This document shows positions 1-7,680 of a DNA stretch of 64,000 bases, piece after piece. The notes below the pieces were generated by a model. That model saw nothing but the letters and a program-made list of their open reading frames with translations. It ran no database searches and was not told the DNA's origin. Position numbers and translations under genes: made by a program. Positions within the stretch are counted from its first letter, which is position 1; every line of letters begins with the position of its first letter. Source of the stretch: an uncultured Oscillospiraceae bacterium (lineage in GTDB: Bacteria; Bacillota; Clostridia; Oscillospirales; Acutalibacteraceae); assembly GCA_900540295.1 (NCBI GenBank), contig UQFM01000001.1, positions 1 through 64,000 on the forward strand, in the 5' to 3' direction.

Positions 1-65
1 TCATCTGGTAGAGCGCCACCTTGCCAAGGTGGAGGTAGCGAGTTCGAGCCTCGTCATCCGCTCCA
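1..65 (+). tRNA. tRNA-Gly (GCC), 5' truncated by window edge
   Basis: The sequence begins inside the D arm. The anticodon stem-loop is CCACC-TTGCCAA-GGTGG, giving anticodon GCC (Gly). The T arm carries GTTCGAGCC. The 3' acceptor strand CATCCGC is followed by discriminator T and an encoded CCA at 63-65. The 5' acceptor strand lies outside the window. Confidence 0.93.
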
Positions 66-105
66 AAGGACGCTTAAAAGATTGTTTTTAAGCGTCCTTT
101 TTCTT
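65..105 (+). terminator. Intrinsic terminator after tRNA-Gly
   Basis: Arms AAAGGACGCTTAAAA and TTTTTAAGCGTCCTTT enclose a 4-5 nt loop and are followed by a T-rich tail (TTTTTCTTCC). This separates the two tRNA genes into distinct transcripts, or attenuates between them. Confidence 0.85.
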
Positions 106-124
106 CCAATGACACAAAATTTAC

Positions 125-198
125 GGCGACATAGCCAAGTGGTAAGGCATGGGTCTGCAAAACCCTGATCCCCAGTTCAAATCTGGGTGTCGCCTCCA
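125..198 (+). tRNA. tRNA-Cys (GCA)
   Basis: A 74-nt cloverleaf. Acceptor strands GGCGACA and TGTCGCC pair fully, with discriminator T and encoded CCA. Anticodon loop TCTGCAAAA sits on stem GGG(T)/(A)CCC, giving anticodon GCA (Cys). The T arm has the standard GTTCAAATC loop. Confidence 0.96.
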
Positions 199-203
199 AA
201 GCG

Positions 204-238
204 AAAACACGGTACGCAAACGCGTGCCGTGTTTTTCT
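204..238 (+). terminator. Intrinsic terminator after tRNA-Cys
   Basis: Perfect stem AAAACACGGTACGC / GCGTGCCGTGTTTT with an AAAC loop, followed by TTTTTCTGTTTT. It closes the tRNA unit. From 239 to 422 I see no further gene or structure; the facing yhcG gene ends at 423. Confidence 0.88.
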
Positions 239-422
239 GTTTTCGGATTGTATTATTTTTTTGTAAGAAGTGCAACCGTCTCAACATGAGTACCAAATCA
301 AAACATATCCCCACAAAATCACGGAAATATGGACAATATTTATACAGTACTAATACTGCTCGTGCGTCCCTTTTCCCACAAAATATAGATTTCATCAATT
401 TTGCACCACACTGATGCAAAAT

Positions 423-1454
423 TTATTCTTCTTTCATACCGCCAATGTTCTCTTTTCTCGTCTTACCAGCTTCCAACGCTTGATATTCCAGATTTAATTC
501 TCGCAGCAATTCTTCCTCGCTTGGTAAATACAATTTGTATTTTGAAGCAAAAATCTGTGTTTCATTTTCAGGTAACGTATACTTAACTACAGACTCACTT
601 TTATCTGCACACAAAACAATACCAATCGGCGGATTGTCTCCTTCATTCATAAGTTCTCGTTCATAATAATGAACATACATCTGCATCTGCCCCAAGTCCT
701 GATGTGTTAAGTCCCCAACCTTTAAATCTATCAAAACAAAACATTTTAAGATGTAATTATAAAATACAAGGTCAATTCTAAAATGACGTCCATCAAACGT
801 TATTCTTTTCTGTCTTGCGACAAATGAAAATCCTCTGCCAAGTTCCAAAAGAAATTTTTGCAAATGTGTAATTAACGCTTGTTCCAAATCACTTTCATAA
901 AAATCATCATTAGGTGTCAGCCCGAGAAATTCCAACACATACGGGTCACGGATAACATCTTCTGCTTTCTTCGCTGGCTCTAATGTCTGTATTTCTTCTG
1001 CAACTTGCTCTTTATTTTTACTGGATAATAACCTTTCATAAAAGAAAGAATTTATCTGGCGCTCAAGTTGTCTGGTACTCCATTGTGATTTTATAGCTTC
1101 CTGCATATAAAATTCTCGTGCATTTTCATTCTCCACTCGCATCAGAAGCCGATAATGTGTCCAACTCAATTCGCTACGCAACGCGTAGCCATTTGGGAAC
1201 GTTAAATAAAACTGTCGCATATTTTTCAAATTGGCAACGGTAAATCCTTTCCCAAAATCCTGTGTCATTTGCTTTGACAACTCTTTTAGCAATCCTGTAC
1301 CATACTCCGCTTTCTCATTTCCGCCTTGTTCTTCAATAATTGATTTTCCAATATTCCAGTAGGCTTCAACCATCGCAAAATTGGCTGTTTGATAAACTTT
1401 ATTTCTCGCCGAAATTAAAATTTCTTTGATTTCATTATAAAAACTTTGATTCAC
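423..1454 (-). CDS. yhcG: YhcG-family PDDEXK nuclease (DUF1016)
   Basis: A full-length (343 aa) member of the YhcG/DUF1016 family. The N-terminal alpha-helical DUF1016_N region (about residues 10-150) is followed by a PDDEXK nuclease fold (about 170-320). The probable catalytic residues are E in SDLEQAL, D in RIDLVFYN and the D-x-K of LIDLK. Family members are predicted DNA nucleases, often in accessory or defence contexts; no substrate is known here. The start is GTG at 1454, with GAGGAGA six bases upstream. An IS110 element is inserted immediately upstream of this SD (left core at 1465-1466). The coding sequence and SD core are intact, but the native promoter is about 1.5 kb away. Expression may therefore be lost or driven from the element. 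Confidence 0.9.
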   Translation of the reverse strand: MNQSFYNEIKEILISARNKVYQTANFAMVEAYWNIGKSIIEEQGGNEKAEYGTGLLKELSKQMTQDFGKGFTVANLKNMRQFYLTFPNGYALRSELSWTHYRLLMRVENENAREFYMQEAIKSQWSTRQLERQINSFFYERLLSSKNKEQVAEEIQTLEPAKKAEDVIRDPYVLEFLGLTPNDDFYESDLEQALITHLQKFLLELGRGFSFVARQKRITFDGRHFRIDLVFYNYILKCFVLIDLKVGDLTHQDLGQMQMYVHYYERELMNEGDNPPIGIVLCADKSESVVKYTLPENETQIFASKYKLYLPSEEELLRELNLEYQALEAGKTRKENIGGMKEE

Positions 1455-1531
1455 TTAATTTCTCCTCGTATAATAAAGTAGTAGTTATTAAAGTCCCTCT
1501 CCAAGGACAATATGCTACACTGTAAAAGGTG

Positions 1532-1660
1532 CTGTGGATTGGTTTGTTTCTCCTACCGCAAGACGGTTTATGAAAGGCTCCAACCACAGACCTTTGCAGT
1601 ATTGTTAATCAGTTAGATACCGCCCGACGGTTTATTTAGAACGAGGTTACAAGAGCAAAG
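1532..1660 (+). ncRNA. Candidate IS110 bridge RNA (two guide loops)
   Basis: Two consecutive internal-loop hairpins precede the transposase. Hairpin 1: CTGTGG 1532-1537 with CCACAG 1584-1589 and TTGG with CCAA, then an internal loop, then a CCG/CGG cap at 1556-1566. Hairpin 2: CTTTGC 1592-1597 with GCAAAG 1655-1660, and a CCG/CGG cap at 1620-1630. Loop 1 left strand (1547-1554, TTTCTCCT) equals flank 1459-1466. Loop 1 right strand (1567-1576, TTTATGAAAG) is the exact reverse complement of flank 3001-3010. Loop 2 carries AGTTAG (1611-1616), also present at the right end (2994-2999), and ACGAG (1641-1645), complementary to left-end CTCGT (1465-1469). This is the target-loop then donor-loop order known for IS621-type bridge RNAs. 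The transcript ends are not defined. Confidence 0.82.
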
Positions 1661-1707
1661 AGCCCTGTGGATAACAGCATCAAAATAAATCTATCGGAGG
1701 TAAAAAA

Positions 1708-2886
1708 ATGATTTTCGTTGGAATTGATGTTGCAAAGGACAAGCACGATTGCTTCATCATAAGTTCCGAAGGTGAGGTTCTTGCCGATGTCTTTACCATT
1801 ACCAACAGTAAAGAAGGGTTTGAACATCTTCTCCAAACAATCCATACCTGTACAGGTATTGGCGGCTCAAAAATAAAGGTAGGACTTGAGGCCACGGGAC
1901 ATTACAGTTACAACATTCTTGGATTTCTTCTCGACAATGGCCTGCCAACCTATGTCATTAACCCTTTGCATACCAACCTTTACCGTAAAAGCCAAACACT
2001 TAGAAAAACTAAGACTGACCGTGTGGATGCAAGAACAATTGCTTCTATGCTAATGTCTGATGTGAGCCTCAAGCCCTACACAAACATAGCATACCACAAT
2101 TCCGAACTAAAGTCACTAACAAGATACAGATTCGACAAGGTTAAGGAACGAGCCACATTAAAATCTTCGGTTGCAAGGTTAGTGAATATTCTGTTTCCCG
2201 AATTAGAAAAACTGTTGCCAACTTTGCATACAGCCTCGTCTTATGCATTGTTAAGCGAGTTACCAAGTGCAAAGCACATTGCCGAAGTTCATCTCACTCA
2301 TCTTACAAATTTACTGTATACAGCTTCCAAAGGTCGTTACAACAAAGATAAGGCTATTCAAATCCGTGAAACCGCAAGAAATTCCATCGGCACATATATG
2401 CCCGCTAAAGCTTTGGAACTTAAACATACCATTAAACTCATTAAAGAATTTGATAACGAAATTGCTGAAATTGAATCGGTTATTCAATCCATAATGGATA
2501 AGATTAATTCTCCTATTACTACAATTCCGGGTATCAGTCTCCGTATGGGAGCAATGATTATTGCTGAGATTGGAGATTTTAACAACTTTGATTCCCCTGA
2601 CAAAATTTTGGCTTTTGCAGGACTTTCGCCGTCTACATACCAATCCGGTCAGCTTAACAACTGCTATGCCCATATGGAGAAACGTGGCTCTCGTTATTTG
2701 AGATATGCTCTTTTCAACGCAACAAAATTTGTTTGCAATTGGTGTCCTTTATTTGCTGATTATCTTGCTAAAAAGCGTTCCGAGGGTAAGCATTACAATG
2801 TTGCTATCTCTCACGCTGCCAAGAAGTTAGTTCGCCTTATTTTTGCTTTGCAAAAGTCAGGTCAACCTTACATCGCCAAATCATAA
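1708..2886 (+). CDS. IS110-family transposase (DEDD recombinase)
   Basis: A 392-aa recombinase. The N-terminal RuvC-like DEDD domain begins FVGIDVAKDKHD and continues with GLEATGHY and TDRVDAR. The C-terminal Transposase_20 domain has TIPGISLRMGAMIIAEIG and GLSPSTYQSGQ, the latter region holding the catalytic serine of IS110 enzymes. SD GGAGGT lies seven bases before ATG. IS110 recombinases use a bridge RNA to pair target and donor sites, and such an RNA is visible directly upstream. The gene appears intact, so the element may still be active. Confidence 0.95.
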   Translation: MIFVGIDVAKDKHDCFIISSEGEVLADVFTITNSKEGFEHLLQTIHTCTGIGGSKIKVGLEATGHYSYNILGFLLDNGLPTYVINPLHTNLYRKSQTLRKTKTDRVDARTIASMLMSDVSLKPYTNIAYHNSELKSLTRYRFDKVKERATLKSSVARLVNILFPELEKLLPTLHTASSYALLSELPSAKHIAEVHLTHLTNLLYTASKGRYNKDKAIQIRETARNSIGTYMPAKALELKHTIKLIKEFDNEIAEIESVIQSIMDKINSPITTIPGISLRMGAMIIAEIGDFNNFDSPDKILAFAGLSPSTYQSGQLNNCYAHMEKRGSRYLRYALFNATKFVCNWCPLFADYLAKKRSEGKHYNVAISHAAKKLVRLIFALQKSGQPYIAKS

Positions 2887-3009
2887 CTTTTTCTATTTTT
2901 TAAAACTCGGCGTCTTTGACGTCTGTTTCGTTATGCCTTTTTCTACCGTCTCTCAATTCACAACATTTTTTCTTTTTTGACTTGACTTTTAATAGTTAGT
3001 CTTTCATAA

Positions 3010-3053
3010 ATAAATCCCGGCTTGAATTTAATTTCAAGTCGGGGTTTATTTTT
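3010..3053. terminator. Bidirectional hairpin terminator
   Basis: Stem AAATCCCGGCTTGAA / TTTCAAGTCGGGGTTT with a short loop, T-rich on the plus side (TTTATTTTT) and moderately so on the minus side. On the minus strand it would end the rarA operon just before the yhcG leader. The rest of 3054-3204 shows no gene. Confidence 0.7.
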
Positions 3054-3204
3054 CTGTTCGATTTTTTTGCCCGTGCGGGTCTCAGCCGTTTCTTTTCAGT
3101 TTGCCTTTTTGAGCCGCCGCACAGCCTGTATGGTTTACATGTAAATCCGTATTTTCTGTAAAAATCACCTTTTTAAAACAATTGCAATTTAGAAAAACCG
3201 CGCT

Positions 3205-4476
3205 TTATTTTTTCCCCTTTACCGCGTCCCAATAAGCTTTTGCCGCCTGTTCGGTGCGGTTGTCGCCGTACTGATAATACTGTTTGCCGCAAAGCGCGTC
3301 GGGCATATACTGCTGTTCGACCCAGCGGTTCGGGTATTCGTGCGGATATTTATAAAACTGCCCTTTGTTTTGAACGTCATCGCCGTCGTAATGCATATTT
3401 TGCAGGCAGCGCGGGATTCTGCCGTAATTGCCCTTTTGCACATCGGCACAGGCGGCAAAAATCGCATCGTGCGCGGTGTTGGATTTCGGCGAAGTCGCGA
3501 CCAGCACCACCGCATCCGCCAACGGGATTTTCGCTTCAGGGAGACCCACCGCAAGCGCAATATCGCACGCCGCTTTCACAATCGGAATAATCTGCGGGTA
3601 AGCAAGCCCCACATCCTCGCACGCGCACACCATCAGCCGCCGCACCGCAGACGGCAAATCGCCGCCCTCCAAAAGGCGCGCCAAATAATGCAGTGCCGCG
3701 TCGGGGTCTGAACCGCGCATGGATTTCTGAAAGGCGGAAACGACATCGTAATGTTCATCGCCCGCACGGTCATAGCGAAATACATTCCGACCCGTAATAC
3801 CGACAACCGCTTCGGCGGTCACGGTTTTGCCGCCCGATGCATTCGGTTTTACAGCAAGTACGGAAAGCTCCGTAAAATTGAGCGCCTTGCGCACATCGCC
3901 CCCTGCGGCGGTTGCGATTTGCAGACACACCTCGTCGGACACCGTAATCTTCGTTTGCAGTTCCGTTTCTAAAAAAGCGAAACCACGCTTTACGGCGGGT
4001 ACAATTTCTTCGGGTGTAACCGATTTGAATTCAAACACCGTCGAGCGGCTTAAAATCGCGCTGTACACATAAAAATACGGATTTTCCGTCGTGGAAGCAA
4101 TCAGCGTAATCGCGCCGCTTTCTATGTATTCGAGCAGGGACTGCTGTTGCTTTTTGTTAAAATACTGTATCTCGTCAAGATACAAAAGAATCCCGTTCGG
4201 CGCGGCAAGCGTCCCCAATTCGCCCACAATCTCCTTAATATCCGCAGTGGACGCGTTTGTACCGTTCAGCTTTCGGAGCGTGCGGTCGGTCGTGTTCGCA
4301 ATAATGCGCGCCAAGGTGGTTTTCCCCGTACCCGACGGTCCGTAAAAAATCATATTGGGAAGCGTTCCCGATGATACAATATTTCGCAGCGGCATATTTT
4401 CGCCGAGCAAATGCCGCTGCCCGACCATATCATTCAGTTGTTCGGGGCGGAGTCTGTCCGCAAGCGGTGACGACAT
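3205..4476 (-). CDS. rarA: Replication-associated recombination protein A (RarA/MgsA)
   Basis: A 423-aa AAA+ ATPase of the RarA/MgsA/WRNIP1 family, which acts at stalled replication forks. Walker A is GPSGTGKT (46-53) and Walker B ends in DE at 101-102. The sensor region STTENPYF and the C-terminal tetramerisation domain are present, the latter ending in the typical YKYPHEYPNRWVEQQYMP region. Length is normal. The ATG lies four bases after the stop of the HAD gene, with SD CGGAGAG inside that gene's 3' end, so the two are co-translated from one operon. It is the last gene of the unit whose promoter is at 6511-6539. Confidence 0.95.
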   Translation of the reverse strand: MSSPLADRLRPEQLNDMVGQRHLLGENMPLRNIVSSGTLPNMIFYGPSGTGKTTLARIIANTTDRTLRKLNGTNASTADIKEIVGELGTLAAPNGILLYLDEIQYFNKKQQQSLLEYIESGAITLIASTTENPYFYVYSAILSRSTVFEFKSVTPEEIVPAVKRGFAFLETELQTKITVSDEVCLQIATAAGGDVRKALNFTELSVLAVKPNASGGKTVTAEAVVGITGRNVFRYDRAGDEHYDVVSAFQKSMRGSDPDAALHYLARLLEGGDLPSAVRRLMVCACEDVGLAYPQIIPIVKAACDIALAVGLPEAKIPLADAVVLVATSPKSNTAHDAIFAACADVQKGNYGRIPRCLQNMHYDGDDVQNKGQFYKYPHEYPNRWVEQQYMPDALCGKQYYQYGDNRTEQAAKAYWDAVKGKK

Positions 4477-4480
4477 AAAG

Positions 4481-5137
4481 CTACTCTCCGAAAATCAAAG
4501 TTTCAATTTGGGCGGGCGTTTCCACAATATATTCAGCACCGTATTCCACGAATTCCTCGCGGCTTCCGAAGCCGTACAGCACGGCAATACAAGGCACACC
4601 CACGCCTTTTGCACCGCGAATGTCAAACAGGCGGTCGCCGACCATAACGGTTTCGCGTGCAGTCACGCCGAGCGCGTCCATCGCGCTTTGCAATACAGCG
4701 GACTTGTCTGCGGAAATATTGTCAAACTGCGTGCCGCCGATATAGTCAAAGCACCCGTACAGCCCGTGTTCTTTCAGAATCTGCTCGATAAACACCGTCG
4801 GCTTGGAAGAAGCCGTCGCAATTTTTATCCCCTTTTCGCGAAGCGTACAAAGCAATTCGGGAATACCGTCATAGATACGCGTTTCCGAATATCCCTTTTC
4901 GCGGTAACGTTCACGGTACTTTTCAATCATAAAATCAATTTTACCGTCTGTATAGCCGAACAGATTTTTAAAGCTGTCATAAATCGGCGGACCGATAAAT
5001 TTGCGCAGCGTTGATTCCGCGGGCGCAGGTTTGCCGTCGCACTCGAATGCATAAATCAGACTTTTGAAAATGCCTTCGGACGAGTCTGCCAGCGTACCGT
5101 CAAAATCGAACAAAACTGCCTTGCAGTCGGAAATCAT
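4481..5137 (-). CDS. HAD-superfamily hydrolase (phosphoglycolate phosphatase-like)
   Basis: A 218-aa HAD phosphatase. Motif I DFDGTLADS holds nucleophile D11 and acid/base D13. Motif II/III is in TASSKP (Thr, then Lys), and motif IV is GDRLFDIRGAK. The helical cap between motifs I and II fits the Gph/PpaX subgroup that dephosphorylates phosphoglycolate, pyrophosphate or small sugar phosphates. The substrate cannot be decided from sequence. SD GAGG overlaps the stop of the upstream membrane protein (14-nt gap), and rarA follows four bases later. Confidence 0.88.
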   Translation of the reverse strand: MISDCKAVLFDFDGTLADSSEGIFKSLIYAFECDGKPAPAESTLRKFIGPPIYDSFKNLFGYTDGKIDFMIEKYRERYREKGYSETRIYDGIPELLCTLREKGIKIATASSKPTVFIEQILKEHGLYGCFDYIGGTQFDNISADKSAVLQSAMDALGVTARETVMVGDRLFDIRGAKGVGVPCIAVLYGFGSREEFVEYGAEYIVETPAQIETLIFGE

Positions 5138-5151
5138 ATGCGTTGTACCTC

Positions 5152-6462
5152 TTATTTCACTTTGGAGACATCCAAAACCACGTTTTCATACCCTTCCACG
5201 TTGACAACATAATAAGCAACCGTGTGGTCGTCAATAAAATGCATATTGTCATGCGCGGCATAGTTCGTTTCGGTAAAGGTTGCGTATTTTTTCGTTTCGG
5301 TATTGTATACATAGATACGGTAATCGAGAACGTTTGCAACCGTACCCGCCATCACAACATATTTACCGTTCGGACTGACGGCAAACACCAGCGGATTCAT
5401 TTTATAGCCTGCGGTTTCAATCACGGTGTTGTCAAAGGTGGTGTAAATGCGCCCGTCCTCTTTGGAAAGCAGATAATCCCCGCTTCGGATATAGGACGTG
5501 CCGTAGCCCGCATAAAAGGCGGTTATCATGGTTTCCGTACCGTTTTCATATTTCACCGTTTCAAAACCGTTGCCGCTTCGGCGCAAAAACGCAAAGGAAT
5601 CCCCGCCCAAAGGCTTTACATATCTGTCGGCGGCGCCTGTCACAACAGACGTTTCCTTGGCGCCGTTTTTCATGTAAATGTCCACCGACGTATCGGTGTT
5701 TGCCGATAAATCGTATGCACGCCCCGAGAAAAACGGAATTGCGGCGGTATCCGCGGTAAGCGCGCCGTTCGTCAGCATACAGAAATCCGCACGCACCGCG
5801 CCGTTCATGCCGAGCATACGGTTATTCTCACTTAAAAACCGTTCGGTTGTGCCGTTTGCACGGTTTAAAATATAGGCTTCTTCCCAAACAGGGTCAATGG
5901 TGTACGCCTGCGTCTGGTCCGTGAAAGCCAACAAAAGGCATTTGCCGTCGGCGGCATATGCCACGGGCAGATTGCAGACTTTAAAAATAATAAAGTTATA
6001 TATATACACATCTGTTCCCGATGCGCCTGAGGAGAACACACCGAAGCCCGTCAAAGTGCCGTCCTGCTCGATATACGGGATTTTCACGGGGATTTGCTGA
6101 CCGCTTAAGGGAACCGTCAGCTCCATCGTGCCTGTCGGCGCCGTCTCGCTGTACTGCGTACCGTCAAACGTATAATATGTCACATTCCCCGCCGCATCCG
6201 CCGTATAATACACATTGGAAATATCCGTCGGCATATAGGGGATTTGCGTAATTTTGCGGGTAAGCAAAATGGAATCCAATTTCGCAGATACATCAGACTG
6301 CGGCTTGTCATTCCGCGCCTGCGGCGGATTCATATACAGCCAGCCGACTGCCGCAAGCGCCCCTACCGCAAGCAGAAGCAGAAAAATGGTGAGAATATTC
6401 TTTTTGGCAGAGGTTTTGTTTTTCGGCGTTTGCGCCGTTTCCGTTCCTTGTGTGGATGCCAA
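5152..6462 (-). CDS. Membrane-anchored exported protein, beta-propeller-like, unknown function
   Basis: Not recognised as a named family. The proposed start is TTG at 6462, with GGAAAGGCGG about 8 nt upstream. A longer reading from 6564 is possible, but a consensus promoter lies inside it (6511-6539), so the upstream codons are probably untranslated. The 436-aa product has a short polar N-terminus, one membrane segment (FLLLLAVGALAAVGWLYM), and a large outside domain with repeated short strand motifs (YVVMAG, YRIYVYN, VAYYVVN) like a WD/propeller fold. It heads the operon with a HAD phosphatase and rarA. A link between these functions is not evident. Confidence 0.6.
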   Translation of the reverse strand: MASTQGTETAQTPKNKTSAKKNILTIFLLLLAVGALAAVGWLYMNPPQARNDKPQSDVSAKLDSILLTRKITQIPYMPTDISNVYYTADAAGNVTYYTFDGTQYSETAPTGTMELTVPLSGQQIPVKIPYIEQDGTLTGFGVFSSGASGTDVYIYNFIIFKVCNLPVAYAADGKCLLLAFTDQTQAYTIDPVWEEAYILNRANGTTERFLSENNRMLGMNGAVRADFCMLTNGALTADTAAIPFFSGRAYDLSANTDTSVDIYMKNGAKETSVVTGAADRYVKPLGGDSFAFLRRSGNGFETVKYENGTETMITAFYAGYGTSYIRSGDYLLSKEDGRIYTTFDNTVIETAGYKMNPLVFAVSPNGKYVVMAGTVANVLDYRIYVYNTETKKYATFTETNYAAHDNMHFIDDHTVAYYVVNVEGYENVVLDVSKVK

Positions 6463-6510
6463 AGCAGATACCGCCTTTCCGTTTATAGAATTCTCTGTAT
6501 TTATCGGTTT

Positions 6511-6539
6511 ATTATACAATAGATATATGCAAAAAGCAA
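6511..6539 (-). promoter_or_regulatory. Sigma-A-type promoter of the membrane protein-HAD-rarA operon
   Basis: On the minus strand, TTGCTT (6534-6539), a 17-nt spacer and a perfect TATAAT (6511-6516). Transcription would start near 6504, about 40 nt before the proposed TTG at 6462. This is the main argument for the shorter protein start. Confidence 0.8.
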
Positions 6540-6661
6540 GTGGGGCGGTGCGGGTGTTTCGCAAACCGTATCCCGTTTTTTAATATTTCCCGCCGCATCC
6601 GCATATACATGAAAGGTATAGGTGAAAAGCGCCTGAAATAATCATAAAACGGGTGAGAAAC

Positions 6662-7588
6662 ATGAAAAAATATCTGCCGGAAGGCATCGGCTTTTTGACA
6701 GCGGAAAACAAACGCATCCTTTCAAACGCCCATTTGCTGCGGGAGGCATTCCATAACGGGACGGTATTGGAAGCCCGCGCCGTCCTTTGCGACCGCGCGC
6801 ACAATTTACATATGGATTTCGGGGAAATACACGGCTTTATGCCGCGGGAAGAATGCGCACTCGGTATCCGAGAGGGCACGGTACGCGACATTGCCGTCAT
6901 TTCGCGCGTCAACAAGCCTGTCTGTTTCAAAATTCTCGGATTTCGGGACGGCGAGGACGGCGTACCCACCGCGGTGCTCAGCCGCCGCGCCGTACAGGAA
7001 GCGTGCAAAACACAATATATTGCCGGCCTGCAGCCGGGCGACGTCATAGACGCCTGCGTTACGCGGCTGGAACCGTTCGGCGCATTTTGCGACATCGGCG
7101 CAGGCCTGCCCGCCCTGCTGCCGATTGACAGCATTTCCGTGTCGCGTATTCCGCATCCGAACGTACGGTTCACTGTCGGACAGCAGATTCGCGCCGTATT
7201 AAAGGGGATGGACGAAAACGGACGCATCACCCTGTCGCACAAAGAGCTTTTGGGTACATGGGAAGAAAATGCCGCGCGCTTCCGTGCAGGCGAAACGGTG
7301 CCGGGGATTGTCCGTTCCATTGAAAAATACGGTATTTTTGTGGAGCTTGCGCCGAACCTCGCAGGACTTGCGGAATATGTACCCGGTGTGCAGGAGGGGG
7401 ACTGCGCAAGCGTTTATATCAAAAGCATCAACCCCGACCGCATGAAAATCAAGCTCATTTTGGTAGACCACTTCCCGCCGACGGAAACCGATTTTCACTA
7501 TACCTATACGGATGCCGAACATATCTGTACATGGAAATATTCGCCGAACACGGCTGTAAAACATATCGAAACCGTCTTTTCAGAATAA
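6662..7588 (+). CDS. S1 RNA-binding domain protein
   Basis: A 308-aa protein with two clear S1/OB domains, about residues 124-193 (GDVIDACVTRLEPFGAFCDI) and 209-265 (GETVPGIVRSIEKYGIFVEL). A degenerate third may lie at 35-110. It resembles short clostridial ribosomal-protein-S1-like or YugI-like proteins that bind RNA or ribosomes. The ATG at 6662 is preferred over GTG 6653 because GGGTGAG (6651-6657) sits four bases before the ATG. It stands alone between divergent neighbours. Confidence 0.85.
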   Translation: MKKYLPEGIGFLTAENKRILSNAHLLREAFHNGTVLEARAVLCDRAHNLHMDFGEIHGFMPREECALGIREGTVRDIAVISRVNKPVCFKILGFRDGEDGVPTAVLSRRAVQEACKTQYIAGLQPGDVIDACVTRLEPFGAFCDIGAGLPALLPIDSISVSRIPHPNVRFTVGQQIRAVLKGMDENGRITLSHKELLGTWEENAARFRAGETVPGIVRSIEKYGIFVELAPNLAGLAEYVPGVQEGDCASVYIKSINPDRMKIKLILVDHFPPTETDFHYTYTDAEHICTWKYSPNTAVKHIETVFSE

Positions 7589-7602
7589 TTTATTTCGTTT
7601 TC

Positions 7603-7631
7603 TTGCATTTTTTTATGGAATATGTTACACT
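7603..7631 (+). promoter_or_regulatory. Promoter of the dockerin lipase gene
   Basis: TTGCAT (7603-7608), 17-nt spacer, TACACT (7626-7631). The gene's SD (GGGAGGA) and ATG follow about 50 nt downstream. Confidence 0.6.
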
Positions 7632-7680
7632 TTTCATATAAATTGACGGAAGTTCCCCGTATATTGGGAGGAATAGTAAA

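Larger units (their letters stand above)
1465..3000 (+). mobile_element. Complete IS110-family insertion sequence
   Basis: The boundaries were deduced from guide matching. A CT core dinucleotide lies at 1465-1466 (left) and 3001-3002 (right), so the element is 1536 bp with one core counted. There are no terminal inverted repeats, as expected for the IS110 group. It comprises a left non-coding end of about 240 bp with a two-loop RNA, a 392-aa DEDD transposase and a right end of about 115 bp. The deduced empty site is TTTCTC-CT-TTCATAAA. Joining the ends would create a TTGACT-N17-TATAAT promoter, which independently supports these limits. Insertion is in the SD region of yhcG. Confidence 0.85.

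Noticed and set aside
423..3002. yhcG plus IS considered as a defence island
   Set aside because: Only one candidate nuclease gene is present and the flanks are tRNA and housekeeping genes; the IS insertion explains the proximity.
6462..6564. Longer N-terminus for the membrane protein gene
   Set aside because: A TTGCTT-N17-TATAAT promoter lies inside the extension and a good SD precedes the internal TTG.
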